DNA of 64,000 nucleotides from Baekduia soli (GCF_007970665.1 NZ_CP042430.1:2790001-2854000), one strand, 5' to 3'; counted from the stretch's first letter, positions 1 to 9,529 are shown. Program-made: numbers and translations. Notes: generated by a model from the sequence alone, not told the origin.

Positions 1-2
1 TG

Positions 3-449
3 CGGCCCCAGGGCTGGTACTGCCGCTACGGACCGTCGGTCAACACGAGGGAACTGCTCGTCGAGGAGGGCGGCTTCGTGTATGACTCCGACGCCTACAA
101 CGATGATCTGCCCTATTACACCCAGGTCGGCGACACGCGGCACCTCATCGTGCCCTACAGCTTCACCTACAACGACGGCCGCTATGTGCTGGCCCAGGGC
201 TTCTCGGACCCGTCGTCCTTCTACGACCAATGCCGTCGCGGCCTGGACTACCTGTGGGAGGAGGGCGCCACGCACCCGCGGATGATGTCCATCGGGCTGC
301 ACTCCCGTTGGGCGGGCCAGGCCGGCCGCACCAGCGGCCTGCGCGACTTCCTGGAGTACGCGCACGAGAAGGGCGACGTCTGGTTCGCGCGGCGCATCGA
401 CATCGCGAACTGGTGGAACGAGCACCACGAGGAGTTCCCCACCGGATGA
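3..449 (+). CDS. Polysaccharide deacetylase / PuuE-like allantoinase family protein, C-terminal part
   Basis: The reading frame is already open at the window edge, so only the last 148 residues are present. They include the segment GWYCRYGPSVNTRELL, an acidic DSDAYNDDLPYY patch, SIGLHSRWAGQAGR, and a final IANWWNEHHEEFP. This matches the C-terminal half of the PuuE/NodB-like deacetylase family (cofactor-free allantoinases and related amidohydrolases), where the GLHxRxxGxxGR motif supplies a late active-site histidine. The stop overlaps the ATG of the next gene (ATGA), so the two are probably co-transcribed. Reaction and substrate cannot be fixed from the fragment. An allantoinase-like role would fit the hydantoinase genes 5 kb downstream, but that link is inference. 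Confidence 0.75.
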   Translation, partial: RPQGWYCRYGPSVNTRELLVEEGGFVYDSDAYNDDLPYYTQVGDTRHLIVPYSFTYNDGRYVLAQGFSDPSSFYDQCRRGLDYLWEEGATHPRMMSIGLHSRWAGQAGRTSGLRDFLEYAHEKGDVWFARRIDIANWWNEHHEEFPTG

Positions 450-1474
450 AGGCCGTCCGCTTCCACGACTACGGAGACGCCGACGTCCTGCGCTACGAGG
501 ACGTCCCCGATCCCGAGCCGGGCCCGGGCGAGGTGGTCATCCGCATCCGTGCCGCGGGCCTGAACCACGTCGACATCGACATGCGGGCCGGGACCTCCCG
601 GCTGCCGCTGAACCTGCCGCACACGCTGGGCTTCGAGGGCGGCGGCGACATCGCCGCCGTCGGGGCCGGGGTGGAGGGCTTCGCCGAGGGCGACCGCGTC
701 ACCCCGCTCTACCAGATCGCCTGCCGGCACTGCGAGCCCTGCCTGGCCGGCCGCCAGCAGTTCTGCGCCCGGCTGCAGATGCTCGGCGTCCAGCGGGCCG
801 GGACCTACGCCGAATACCTGCTGGTGCCCGCCGACAGCGTCGTGCACCTGCCCGACGCGATGACCTACGAGCAGGCGGCCTCGACGCAGACGACGTTCGC
901 GACCGCGTGGCACTGCCTTATTACCCGCGCGCGCGTGCGGGCCGGGGAGACCGTCCTGATCTCGGCGGCCGGCAGCGGCGTGGGATCGTCGGGCATCCAG
1001 GTGGCCAAGCGCGCGGGCGCGCGCGTGATCACCTCGGCCGGCAGCGATGAGAAGCTGGCGCGCGCACTGGAGCTCGGCGCCGACGTCGGGATCAACTACA
1101 CCACCGAGGACCTCACCGAGCGCGGGCGCGAGGCCACGGACGGGCGCGGGGTCGACGTCGTGCTCGAGCACGTCGGCGGCAGCGTGTTCGAGCGCAGCCT
1201 GGCGGCCGTGGCCGACGGCGGCCGCGTCGTCGTCTGCGGCGGCCACGCCGGGGAGGTGGTCGACCTCGACCTCATCGAGCTGTTCCGACACGAATGGTCG
1301 GTGATCGGTTGTGCGAGGGCCACGGAGGCGGAGCTGCGCCACGTCATCGAGCTCGTCGGCCGGGGTGAGCTGCACCCGGTGATCTCGGAGACGATGCCCC
1401 TGTCGGAGGCGGCTGCGGCGCACCGCCGGATGGAGGACCGCCGTCAGTTCGGGAAGGTGCTCCTGATCCCGTGA
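446..1474 (+). CDS. Zinc-type medium-chain dehydrogenase/reductase (quinone oxidoreductase/alcohol dehydrogenase family)
   Basis: 342 residues, starting at the ATG that overlaps the upstream stop. An N-terminal GroES-like domain opens MKAVRFHDYGDADVLRYEDV. The cysteine cluster CRHCEPCLAGRQQFC near residue 92 is the structural zinc loop. A Rossmann fold follows with SAAGSGVGSSGIQVAKRAGA near residue 170 for NAD(P)H. The family oxidises alcohols or reduces quinones and enones in the cytoplasm; the substrate is not predictable here. Only the deacetylase fragment is operonically linked, because a 150-bp gap with promoter-like elements separates it from the ABC operon. Confidence 0.88.
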   Translation: MKAVRFHDYGDADVLRYEDVPDPEPGPGEVVIRIRAAGLNHVDIDMRAGTSRLPLNLPHTLGFEGGGDIAAVGAGVEGFAEGDRVTPLYQIACRHCEPCLAGRQQFCARLQMLGVQRAGTYAEYLLVPADSVVHLPDAMTYEQAASTQTTFATAWHCLITRARVRAGETVLISAAGSGVGSSGIQVAKRAGARVITSAGSDEKLARALELGADVGINYTTEDLTERGREATDGRGVDVVLEHVGGSVFERSLAAVADGGRVVVCGGHAGEVVDLDLIELFRHEWSVIGCARATEAELRHVIELVGRGELHPVISETMPLSEAAAAHRRMEDRRQFGKVLLIP

Positions 1475-1527
1475 CCCGACAGTCGGTCCGAGCCGTTCCG
1501 ACAAAAGGCTCAATGTCCAACTTTTAC

Positions 1528-1557
1528 TTGACTTACGGAATGACCGGCGCTTAGCTT
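1528..1557 (+). promoter_or_regulatory. Candidate sigma-A-type promoter of the ABC/HyuAB operon
   Basis: In an unusually AT-richer gap there is TTGACT (1528-1533) and TAGCTT (1552-1557) with an 18-bp spacer, about 65 bp before the first gene of the operon. This is the only convincing -35/-10 pair in the gap. Assigned by eye. Confidence 0.5.
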
Positions 1558-1562
1558 GCGCC

Positions 1563-1578
1563 GTATACGACTGTATAC
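1563..1578 (+). promoter_or_regulatory. Candidate operator: paired GTATAC palindromes
   Basis: GTATAC-GACT-GTATAC: two identical 6-bp palindromes whose centres lie 10 bp (one helical turn) apart. They sit just downstream of the proposed -10 element, where a repressor would block initiation. No regulator gene is adjacent, so the protein that binds is unknown. Confidence 0.4.
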
Positions 1579-1624
1579 CGCTTAGGCTGGGGCGGACGCC
1601 CCAGCCGTGAGGAGGAGGATGGAA

Positions 1625-2854
1625 GTGCGCGAAGCGGAGTTTCGTCGGACGAGATACACCCTGGGAGCCGCGCTTGCCGCCGGCGCCCTGATGCTGGGGG
1701 CCACGGCCTGCGGCAGCAGCAAGTCCAACAGCGGCGGCAGCAGCGGTGGTACGAGCACCGCAGCGGCCGGCGGCACCAGCACGACCGCGGCCGGCGGCGG
1801 CGACAGCGCCAAGGCCAAGGCGCAGGCCGTCATCGACAAGGCCAAGCAGGTCCCGGTGTGGAAGGTCGACGCCCAGCCCTTCGACGTGACCAAGGTCAAG
1901 GGCAAGACGATCTTCAACATCCCGGTCTCGAGCACGGTGCCGTACGTCGCCGCGGTCGACAAGCAGATGCAGAAGGTTGCCACCGAGCAGGGCGTCAAGT
2001 GGGTGCAGTTCGCCAACCAGGGCAACCCGACCCAGTGGGCGGCGGGCATCAACCAGGCCATCTCCCAGAAGGCCGACCTGATCATCCTCGACGCCGGCAA
2101 CGACCCCAAGCTGGTCATCCCGGCCCTCCGCAAGGCCAAGCAGGCCGGTGTCCCGGTGATGGTCAACCACCTCTACCAGAACGGTGAGGGTCCGGATCCG
2201 TCGACGGCCAGCCTGATCACGGCCTACATCGCGGTGCCGTTCAACGAGTCCGGCGCGCTGTCGGTCAACTACGCGGTGGCGAAGGACGGCTGCGACGGCG
2301 TCAAGGCCCCGCTGATCATCACGGCCAAGGAAGTCCCGCCGTCGGACGGCATCGTCAACTCGATGCAGACGACGCTGAAGGACCTCTGCCCGGACGCCAA
2401 GGCGAAGGTCGTCAACGTCCCGGTCGTCGACTGGGGCACGAAGATCGCCCCCGAGGCGCAGTCCGCCGTGTCCTCCAACCCGGACACGAAGTGGATCTTC
2501 CCGACGTACGACTCGATGTCCATCCCGGCCATCCAGGGCGTGCGTCAGGCCGGCAAGGCGGCCACGGTGAAGATCGCGTCCTACAACGGCACGCCCGACG
2601 TCATGAAGCTCATCCAGAGCGGTGACATCATGCAGGCCGACATGGGCGAGAACATCGAGTGGCTGGCCTACGGCAACATGGACCAGGCCTTCCGGATCCT
2701 GGCCGGCGCGCCGATCGTCAAGGGCGGCCTGGAGAACACGCCGCTGCGCGTCTTCGACGACAGCAACATCGCAGAGGCCGCACCGAACGACTTCACCGGT
2801 GGCTTCGGCGATGCGTTCAAGACCGGCTACAAGAAGCTCTGGGGAGTGAGCTAG
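1625..2854 (+). CDS. ABC transporter substrate-binding lipoprotein (type-1 periplasmic binding protein, sugar-type)
   Basis: About 409 residues. I chose GTG 1625 because AGGAGGAGG (1610-1618) lies 6 nt before it; GTG 1607 and ATG 1619 are in frame but overlap or abut that ribosome site. An Arg-containing start and a hydrophobic stretch lead to LMLGATAC, a lipobox, so the protein should be lipid-anchored outside the membrane. A Ser/Gly/Thr-rich linker and then a two-lobe binding fold follow (IFNIPVSSTVPYV, QKADLIILDAGNDPKLV, GVPVMVNHLY). It resembles RbsB-like binding proteins. The ligand is unknown; the downstream HyuAB genes suggest a cyclic amide or other nitrogenous compound more than a sugar. 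Confidence 0.9.
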   Translation: MREAEFRRTRYTLGAALAAGALMLGATACGSSKSNSGGSSGGTSTAAAGGTSTTAAGGGDSAKAKAQAVIDKAKQVPVWKVDAQPFDVTKVKGKTIFNIPVSSTVPYVAAVDKQMQKVATEQGVKWVQFANQGNPTQWAAGINQAISQKADLIILDAGNDPKLVIPALRKAKQAGVPVMVNHLYQNGEGPDPSTASLITAYIAVPFNESGALSVNYAVAKDGCDGVKAPLIITAKEVPPSDGIVNSMQTTLKDLCPDAKAKVVNVPVVDWGTKIAPEAQSAVSSNPDTKWIFPTYDSMSIPAIQGVRQAGKAATVKIASYNGTPDVMKLIQSGDIMQADMGENIEWLAYGNMDQAFRILAGAPIVKGGLENTPLRVFDDSNIAEAAPNDFTGGFGDAFKTGYKKLWGVS

Positions 2855-2857
2855 CCG

Positions 2858-4486
2858 ATGACGGACCGGGCCTCCTCATCGCACGACGACGGGCCCGGGC
2901 CCTCCGATCCGCAGGCGGGCGCCCCTTCGGGGGCGCCCGTCCGGAACGGCGGCGCCCCGGTCGTGGCGCTGCGCGGACTCTCCAAGTCGTTCGGCGGCGC
3001 ACGCGCCCTGGACAACGTCAACCTCACCATCAACCGCGGTGAGATCCACGGCCTGCTCGGCGAGAACGGCTCGGGCAAGTCGACGCTCATCAAGGTCCTC
3101 GCGGGCTTCCACGCCCCCGACGAGGGCACCCTTGAGATCAACGGCCAGCCGGTCTCCCTGCCGCTTGCGCCGGGGCAGTTCGCCACGCTCGGGCTGAGCT
3201 TCGTCCACCAGGACCTCGGGCTCCTGCGCGAGCTCACCGTCCTCGAGAACCTGCGCATGATCGAGCTGGCGCAGTCGCGGTCCTGGCGCATCGACTGGCG
3301 CACGGAGCGCCGGCGCGCCCGCGAGCTCTTCGCCGAGTTCGACGTGCCGCTGGATCCCGACGCGCTCGTCAACGACATCACCGAGACCGATCGGGCGCTG
3401 CTGGCGATCGTCCGTGCCGTCGAGGACATCCGCAAGGCCACCGGTGCGGACCGGCGCGGCCTGCTCGTCCTGGACGAGCCCACCGTCTTCCTCCCGCGCG
3501 AGGGCGTCGAACGCCTCTTCGCGATCACCCGCTCGATCGTCGAGCACCACGCCAGCGTCCTGTTCGTGGGCCACGACCTCGACGAGGTGCGCGAGATCAC
3601 CCACCGCGTCACGGTCCTGCGCGACGGCAAGGTGCACGGCACCGTCGTCACCAAGGATGCCACCGAGGCCGAGCTGGTGGAGATGATCATCGGCCGCCGG
3701 CTGGCCCAGCTCGAGCTCGAGCGGCCCGACGTCGTGCAGCACGAGACGGCCATCTCGGTCAAGGGCCTCATCGGCACCACCCTCGCGGGCATGGACTTCG
3801 ACGTGCGCAAGGGCGAGGTCCTGGGCGTCACCGGCCTGCTCGGATCGGGCTTCGACGAGCTGCCCTACCTGCTCTTCGGGGCGCGGTCGTGCTTCGGCGG
3901 CGAGCTCACGACGCCCGACGCCACGTACAACCTCGCGACGATGACCCCCCAGCGGGCGCTGGCCGCGGGCATCGCCCTCATCCCGGCCGACCGCCAGCGC
4001 GACGGCGCCGTCGGCTCCCTGCCCATCTGGGAGAACGTGATGATGCAGGTCATGGGCGACTACCAGCCCATGAACCTCCAGCTGCGCAAGATGCACCAGG
4101 TCGCCGGCGAGCTGCTCCAGCGCTTCGACGTGCGGCCCAGCGATCCACGGCTGGTCTACCAGTCGCTCAGCGGCGGCAACCAGCAGAAGGCGCTGCTGGC
4201 GAAGTGGATGCAGACCGATCCCGGGCTGATCCTGCTGCACGAGCCGACCCAGGGCGTCGACGTCGGCGCGCGCCAGCAGATCTTCGAGATGCTCTCGGCC
4301 GCGGCCGAGGGAGGCATGTCGATCATCTGCGCCAGCTCGGACTACGAGCAGCTGGCGGCGATCTGCGACCGGGTGCTCGTCGTGGGCAACGGCCGGATCG
4401 TGCGCGAGCTGACAGGGAGCGACGTGGTCAAGGACCGCATCGCCGAGCAGGTCTACAACAGCGTCACGCTCGCCGAGGCGGAGTGA
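2858..4486 (+). CDS. ABC transporter ATP-binding protein, two-domain RbsA/MglA type
   Basis: 542 residues with two nucleotide-binding domains. The first has a normal Walker A (GENGSGKST, about residue 67) and Walker B (LLVLDEPT) but a poorly conserved signature region (ITETDRALLAIVRA). The second has a degenerate Walker A (GLLGSGFDEL, no lysine), as is usual in this family, a clear signature LSGGNQQK (about 437) and HEPTQGVD. It powers the permease encoded next. ATG lies 4 bp after the binding-protein stop. The first 35 residues are a Ser/Pro/Gly-rich tail before the domain starts at VVALRGLSKSF, so a later start is possible. Confidence 0.92.
   Translation: MTDRASSSHDDGPGPSDPQAGAPSGAPVRNGGAPVVALRGLSKSFGGARALDNVNLTINRGEIHGLLGENGSGKSTLIKVLAGFHAPDEGTLEINGQPVSLPLAPGQFATLGLSFVHQDLGLLRELTVLENLRMIELAQSRSWRIDWRTERRRARELFAEFDVPLDPDALVNDITETDRALLAIVRAVEDIRKATGADRRGLLVLDEPTVFLPREGVERLFAITRSIVEHHASVLFVGHDLDEVREITHRVTVLRDGKVHGTVVTKDATEAELVEMIIGRRLAQLELERPDVVQHETAISVKGLIGTTLAGMDFDVRKGEVLGVTGLLGSGFDELPYLLFGARSCFGGELTTPDATYNLATMTPQRALAAGIALIPADRQRDGAVGSLPIWENVMMQVMGDYQPMNLQLRKMHQVAGELLQRFDVRPSDPRLVYQSLSGGNQQKALLAKWMQTDPGLILLHEPTQGVDVGARQQIFEMLSAAAEGGMSIICASSDYEQLAAICDRVLVVGNGRIVRELTGSDVVKDRIAEQVYNSVTLAEAE
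2916..2939 (+). promoter_or_regulatory. Strong UUCG-capped stem-loop inside the 5' end of the ABC ATPase gene
   Basis: CGGGCGCCCC-TTCG-GGGGCGCCCG: a perfect 10-bp GC stem closed by a UUCG tetraloop, 58 nt into the coding sequence and about 60 nt after the stop of the binding-protein gene. Such a hairpin could protect the 3' end of the binding-protein mRNA after processing or lower expression of the ATPase. The sequence shows the structure; the role is inferred. Confidence 0.55.
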
Positions 4487-4497
4487 GGGGCACCCAC

Positions 4498-5562
4498 ATG
4501 GAGACGGAGAGCGACACCACCATGACCGAACACAGCACCGCGACCGAGCCCGCCAAGGGCGGTCCCACCGGGGCGAGCAAGCGCACGAGCAAGAAGGCCG
4601 GCGACTTCGGCCAGCGCTTCGCGCTCATCGCCGTGTGGGCCATCGTGCTCATCGTCTTCAGCCTGCTGAAGCCGCACACGTATGCCACCAGCGGCAACTT
4701 CCAGACGATCTTCGGTTCGCAGGCGGTGCTGCTGATCCTGGCGCTCGGCCTCATCCTGCCGCTGACGACGGGCGACTTCGACCTGTCGATCGCCGCCGTG
4801 ATGACGCTGACCTCGATGCTCATCGCGATCCTGCAGGTCAAGCACGGCTGGGCGTTGGCGCCGGCGATCGTCGTCGGCCTCGGCGCCGGCCTCATCGTCG
4901 GGATCCTCAACGGCGCGCTCGTCGTGCTGCTGGAGATCGACTCGTTCATCGTGACCTTGGGGTCGTCCACCGTGGTCCAGGGCATCGTGCTCTGGATCAG
5001 CGGCTCCAACACGGTCAGCGGCGTGAGCAACGGCCTCATCGACTGGACGATCACCAACACGTTCCTCGGGATCTCGGTGGTGTTCTGGTACGGCGTCGCC
5101 CTGACGCTGCTGTTCTGGTACGTGTTCGTCTACACCGCGATGGGCCGGCGGCTGCTGTTCGTCGGCCGCGGGCGCAACGTGTCGCGGCTGAGCGGCATCA
5201 ACGTCGGGCGCGTCCGCTGGGGCGCCCTCGTCGGCTCGGGCTTCATCTCGGCGGTGGCGGGCGTCTTCTACACCGGCTCGCTCGGTGGCGCGGACCCGAC
5301 CTCGGGCCTCTCGTTCCTGCTGCCCGCCTTCGCGGCCGCCTTCCTGGGCGCCACGGCGATCTACCCCGGCCGGTTCAACCCGGTCGGGACCTTCGTCGCC
5401 GTGTTCTTCCTGGTCAGCGGCATCACCGGCCTGCAGCTCCTCGGCGCCGACAGCTTCGTGCAGCAGCTGTTCTACGGTGGCGCCCTCATCCTCGCGGTCG
5501 CGCTGTCCCAGCTCGTGCGCCGCAAGGACATCAAGGACGAGGCCGCGGCGAGCTCCGCCTAG
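4498..5562 (+). CDS. ABC transporter permease, RbsC-like (BPD_transp_2 family)
   Basis: 354 residues, mostly hydrophobic helices, with the family landmarks LPLTTGDFDLSIAAVM (the conserved GGIDLSVG-like region), AIVVGLGAGLIVGILNGALV, and AFLGATAIYPGRFNPVGT near the end. The first 45 residues are hydrophilic (many Thr, Lys, Ser), unusually long for the family; an alternative start is ATG 4522. A purine-rich GAGGGG precedes ATG 4498. It forms the membrane channel with the preceding ATPase and binding protein. A 33-bp gap leads to hyuA. Confidence 0.92.
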   Translation: METESDTTMTEHSTATEPAKGGPTGASKRTSKKAGDFGQRFALIAVWAIVLIVFSLLKPHTYATSGNFQTIFGSQAVLLILALGLILPLTTGDFDLSIAAVMTLTSMLIAILQVKHGWALAPAIVVGLGAGLIVGILNGALVVLLEIDSFIVTLGSSTVVQGIVLWISGSNTVSGVSNGLIDWTITNTFLGISVVFWYGVALTLLFWYVFVYTAMGRRLLFVGRGRNVSRLSGINVGRVRWGALVGSGFISAVAGVFYTGSLGGADPTSGLSFLLPAFAAAFLGATAIYPGRFNPVGTFVAVFFLVSGITGLQLLGADSFVQQLFYGGALILAVALSQLVRRKDIKDEAAASSA

Positions 5563-5595
5563 GCCGCGGACGTCGGACAACTACATGGAGAAGCG

Positions 5596-7646
5596 ATGAG
5601 TCTGAAGCTCGGGGTCGACGTCGGCGGCACGTTCACGGACGTGCTGCTGGTGTCGGAGGAGACCGGCAAGCTGACGATGGCCAAGGTGCTGTCGACGCCC
5701 GAGGACCAGTCCAAGGGCGTGATGGCCGGGGTGGCTCAGGCCTGCGAGACCCACGGCGTCGGCCTCGACGCGCTCGATCTGATCCTGCACGGCTCGACGG
5801 TCGTGACGAACATGATCCTCGAGGAGAAGGGGGCGACCGGCGGTCTCATCACGACCGCCGGCCACGAGCAGATCCTGCACCTGGCCCGCGCCTGGACCCC
5901 CGGGCCGCTGTACGCGTGGATGGGCATGATCAAGCCCGATCCGCTCGTGCCGCTGTGGATGACGCGCGGCGTGCCCGAGCGCATCAGCGCCACGGGCGAG
6001 GTGATCCACGAGCTCGACGAGGACGCCGTGCGCGCCGCGGTCAAGGACCTTCTGGACACCGGCACCGAGTCGCTGACCATCGCGTTCCTGAACTCCTACG
6101 TCAACGCGGCGCACGAGCGCCGGGCGCGCGAGATCGCGCTCGAGCTGCGGGGCGACCTGCCCGTCTCGATCTCCTCCGACCTGGTCTCGGAGTACCGCGA
6201 GTACGAGCGCACGCTCACCGCGGTCCTCAACTCGTACACCCAGCCCCAGGTCATCAAGTACGTCGACGGCCTCGAGTCGCTGCTCAAGGGCGCCGGCTTC
6301 GCCGGGCGCCTGAACATCGTGCGCTCCGACGGCGGCACGATGAGCGCCCGCTCTACGAAGGAGCGCCCGGTCGACATCGCGTTCTCCGGGCCCTCCGGCG
6401 GGGCGGTCGGCGCGGCGTACCTGGCCCGGCGCATCGGGGTGCCCAACGTGCTGACGTTCGACATGGGGGGACGTCGACCGACGTGGCGCTGTGTCGCGAC
6501 GGCGAGGTCTCCATCAAGCGCGAGGCCCAGCTCGGGTACTACAACTTCCAGGCGCGTGGGGCCGACATCCACAGCGTCGGCGCCGGCGGCGGCTCGATCG
6601 CCTACCTCAACCTCGCCGGGGCCCTGAAGGTCGGCCCCCGCAGCGCGGGCGCCGACCCGGGGCCGGCCTGCTACGGCCGCGGCGGCACCGAGCCGACCGT
6701 GACCGACGCCAACGTCGTCCTGGGCCGCCTGCCGGGGGGCTCCAAGCTCGGCGGCCGCCTCGAGCTCGACGTCGACGCCGCCCAGAAGGCCGTGGCGACC
6801 GTGGCCGACGGGCTGGGCATCGACACCGTCGCGGCCGCGCAGGCCATCCTCGACATCGCCAACGAGAACATGCACGCCGCGCTGCGCGTCGTCAGCGTCG
6901 AGCGCGGCTACGACCCGCGCGACTTCGGCCTCGTCGCCTTCGGCGGCGCCGGCCCGCTGCACGCCAACGCGCTGGCCCGGCTCATCGGGGCCGACCCGCT
7001 GGTGATCCCCAACACGCCCGGCGTGCTGTCGGCATTCGGGTTCCTGGCCGCCGAGGTCCAGAACGAGTTCGCCCGCACCTACCTGAAGATCGCCGAGGAG
7101 ACGCCCGGCGCCGATGTCGCCGCGGCCGTCGACGAGCTCGTCGAGGAGGCCGCCGCCTGGCTGGTCGCCGAGGGGGTCGACCCCTCCGAGCACGTCTTCG
7201 AGGTGTTCGCCGACTGCCGTTACCAGCGCCAGGACATCCAGATGCCCTGCGCGCTGGACCGCAGCGCGCTGGACAACGGCTACGCGCAGCGCCTGCGGGC
7301 CGACTTCGAGGCCGAGCACAGCCGGCGCTACGGCTTCGACCTGGAGGCCTTCGTGGAGATCGCGACGATCCGGGTCGTCGGCCATGGCACCACCCGCGAC
7401 ATCGACATCGAGACGCCGCCGTCGGGCTCCTCGGCCGAGGCGGCAGTGGAGCGCACGGAGCAGGTGCACTTCGACGGCCAGTGGCACGACACGCCGATCT
7501 ACGACCGTCGCGTCCTGGCCCCGGGCCACGTGCTGGCGGGCCCGGCGATCGTCGAGCAGGAGGACACGACGAGCGTCATCGAGCCCGGCTACGCCGGCAC
7601 GGTGGACGACATGGGGAACATCATCGTCAGGGAGCAGAGCCGATGA
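5596..7646 (+). CDS. hyuA: Hydantoinase/oxoprolinase family subunit A (HyuA), with one frame break
   Basis: Read as one gene it encodes about 683 residues, normal for HyuA. It begins LGVDVGGTFTDVLLVS, the phosphate-binding loop of the ASKHA/actin-like ATPase fold. The frame breaks at the G6 run 6465-6470: upstream reads TFDMGG, and the expected continuation TSTDVALC is found one base out of frame. One extra G restores FDMGGTSTDVALC, the conserved family motif. Later landmarks are GYDPRDFGLVAFGGAGPLHA and a C-terminal EQEDTTSVIEPGY. The family, with subunit B, hydrolyses or carboxylates cyclic amides and ketones using ATP (N-methylhydantoinase, 5-oxoprolinase, acetone carboxylase). The stop overlaps the hyuB ATG. 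Confidence 0.88.
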
Positions 7647-9529
7647 GCGCCACGCAGAGCACGTTGCCCGACTTCGTGCGCGAGCACGACATCGACCAGG
7701 TCACGCTCGACATCATCGAGAACACGCTGTCCAACGCGCGCTACGAGATGGACCGCGTGTTGGAGACGACGGCGGTCAGCCCGGTCATCCGCGAGCAGTC
7801 CGACCAGTTCCCGCTCATCGCCGACCGCCATGCGCGCATGGTCATCGGCCAGTTCGGCAGTGCGATCCCGACGATCATCGAGCACTCGCCGTACGAGGTC
7901 TCCGACCTGCGCGACGGCGACGTCATCGCGCTCAACGACCCCTACATGTGCGAGGGGTCGGTCTCCCATACGCCGGACATGCTGCTGCTGCGGCCGATCT
8001 TCTTCGAGGACGACCTCGTCGGCTACGCGTCGCAGTGGGGCAACCTCATCGACGTCGGCGGCACGGCCGCCGGCTCCATGCCGATCAGCGCGCGCAGCAT
8101 CTACCACGAGGGCGTGCGCATGCCCCCGATCAAGCTCTACGACCAGGGCAAGCTCAACGAGGAGGCGCTGCGGCTGTTCTGCCACAACACGCGCGCCCCC
8201 AAGGAGGTCGAGGCCGACATCAAGGCCATCGCCGCCGGCACCGCGGCGGGTGCGGCGCGCGTCATCGAGCTGTGCGAGCGCTACGGCAAGGAGACCTACC
8301 TCGAGGCCTGCGACGCGATCCTGGACCGCACGCGCTCGGCCGTCATCGAGCTCATCCGGACCTACCTGCCCGACGAGAAGCGCCTCAGCTTCGAGGACTT
8401 CGCCGACGACGACGGGCTCGGCACCGGCCCGATCAAGCTCAAGATGACGATGTGGCGCTCCGGCGACACGATCAACGTCGACTGGGAGGGGACCGACGGG
8501 CAGGTGCCCGGGTCGGTCAACTTCTACCTCAACCCCGAGATGTTCAAGATGTTCGTCGGGGTGTTCCTCATCATGGCGTTCGCGCCCGACGTCGTCTTCA
8601 ACGACGGCTACTCGGACATCATCAACGTCAACATTCCCGAAGGCTCGGTCCTCAAGCCCGAGTTCCCGGCCCCGCTGGGCAACCGGCTGACGCTGATGGC
8701 CCGCCACTTCGACGTCTTCGGGGCCGTGTTCTCCAAGATGCTCGGTCTCCAGTTCGCGGTGTCGGGCAGCTACGGCACCAGCCCGAACTTCGTGTACTCG
8801 GGCACCGACTCCAAGGGCGAGAACTACCAGATCCTCGAGATCCTCTACGGCGGCATCCCCGCCCGCCCGGCCGGTGACGGCCTCGACGGCCATTCCTGGT
8901 GGCCGCTGTTCAAGGCGGTCCCGACCGAGTATCTGGAGAAGTACTACCCGCTGCGCGTCGAGAGCTACTCCGTGCGCACGGACTCCGGCGGCGCGGGCTA
9001 CCACCGCGGTGGCCACGGGGTGGCCAAGGTGTACACCTTCCTCGAGGACGGCCTGATCACCTTCCAGGACGACCGCGCCCGCACGCATCCGTGGGGCGTC
9101 AACGGCGGCATGTACGGCGAGAGCTCGGAGAAGACGCTCATCCGCGCCGACGGCCGCGAGTGGAGCCTGCCGTCCAAGGTCGAGAACGTGCCGGTCCACA
9201 AGGGCGACCGCCTCGTGTTCTCCACGGCGGGCGCCGGCGGCCTGGGCGATCCCCTGGACCGCGAGCCCGAGCGCGTGGCCAAGGACGTGCGCGCCGGCCT
9301 GGTGACCGTCGAGGCCGCGCGGGAGGACTACGCGGTCGAGCTCGGCCCCGACGGCGAGGCCGACGCCGAGAAGACGGCCGCCGCCCGCGAGGCCAAGCGC
9401 GCCTCGCGCGAGCCGCGGCCGGACTTCGACTTCGGCCCGCTGCCCGAGATCGGCGAGCTGCGCAAGGAGATCGCGGCCGAGCGGCGCGAGTTCGAGGCGG
9501 CGCTGGCCAACGAGTCCGACTCGGGGTGA
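7643..9529 (+). CDS. hyuB: Hydantoinase/oxoprolinase family subunit B (HyuB)
   Basis: 628 residues. The start ATGA overlaps the hyuA stop, so translation is probably coupled. Typical HyuB features: an early FVREHDIDQVTLDIIENTLS, the segment REQSDQFPLIADRHARMV, IALNDPYMCEGSVSHTPDM, and GGAGYHRGGHGVAKVYTF near residue 450. Partner of HyuA in an ATP-dependent amidohydrolase or carboxylase; the specific substrate is not known. Co-occurrence with a dedicated ABC importer suggests uptake followed by breakdown. The stop codon falls inside the first copy of the 91-bp repeat, so the last three codons (Asp-Ser-Gly) partly derive from repeat sequence. Confidence 0.92.
   Translation: MSATQSTLPDFVREHDIDQVTLDIIENTLSNARYEMDRVLETTAVSPVIREQSDQFPLIADRHARMVIGQFGSAIPTIIEHSPYEVSDLRDGDVIALNDPYMCEGSVSHTPDMLLLRPIFFEDDLVGYASQWGNLIDVGGTAAGSMPISARSIYHEGVRMPPIKLYDQGKLNEEALRLFCHNTRAPKEVEADIKAIAAGTAAGAARVIELCERYGKETYLEACDAILDRTRSAVIELIRTYLPDEKRLSFEDFADDDGLGTGPIKLKMTMWRSGDTINVDWEGTDGQVPGSVNFYLNPEMFKMFVGVFLIMAFAPDVVFNDGYSDIINVNIPEGSVLKPEFPAPLGNRLTLMARHFDVFGAVFSKMLGLQFAVSGSYGTSPNFVYSGTDSKGENYQILEILYGGIPARPAGDGLDGHSWWPLFKAVPTEYLEKYYPLRVESYSVRTDSGGAGYHRGGHGVAKVYTFLEDGLITFQDDRARTHPWGVNGGMYGESSEKTLIRADGREWSLPSKVENVPVHKGDRLVFSTAGAGGLGDPLDREPERVAKDVRAGLVTVEAAREDYAVELGPDGEADAEKTAAAREAKRASREPRPDFDFGPLPEIGELRKEIAAERREFEAALANESDSG

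Noticed and set aside
6465-6470. Programmed ribosomal frameshift in hyuA
   Set aside because: Five other genes have similar one-base breaks in G/C runs, so a common technical cause is more likely than a programmed event.
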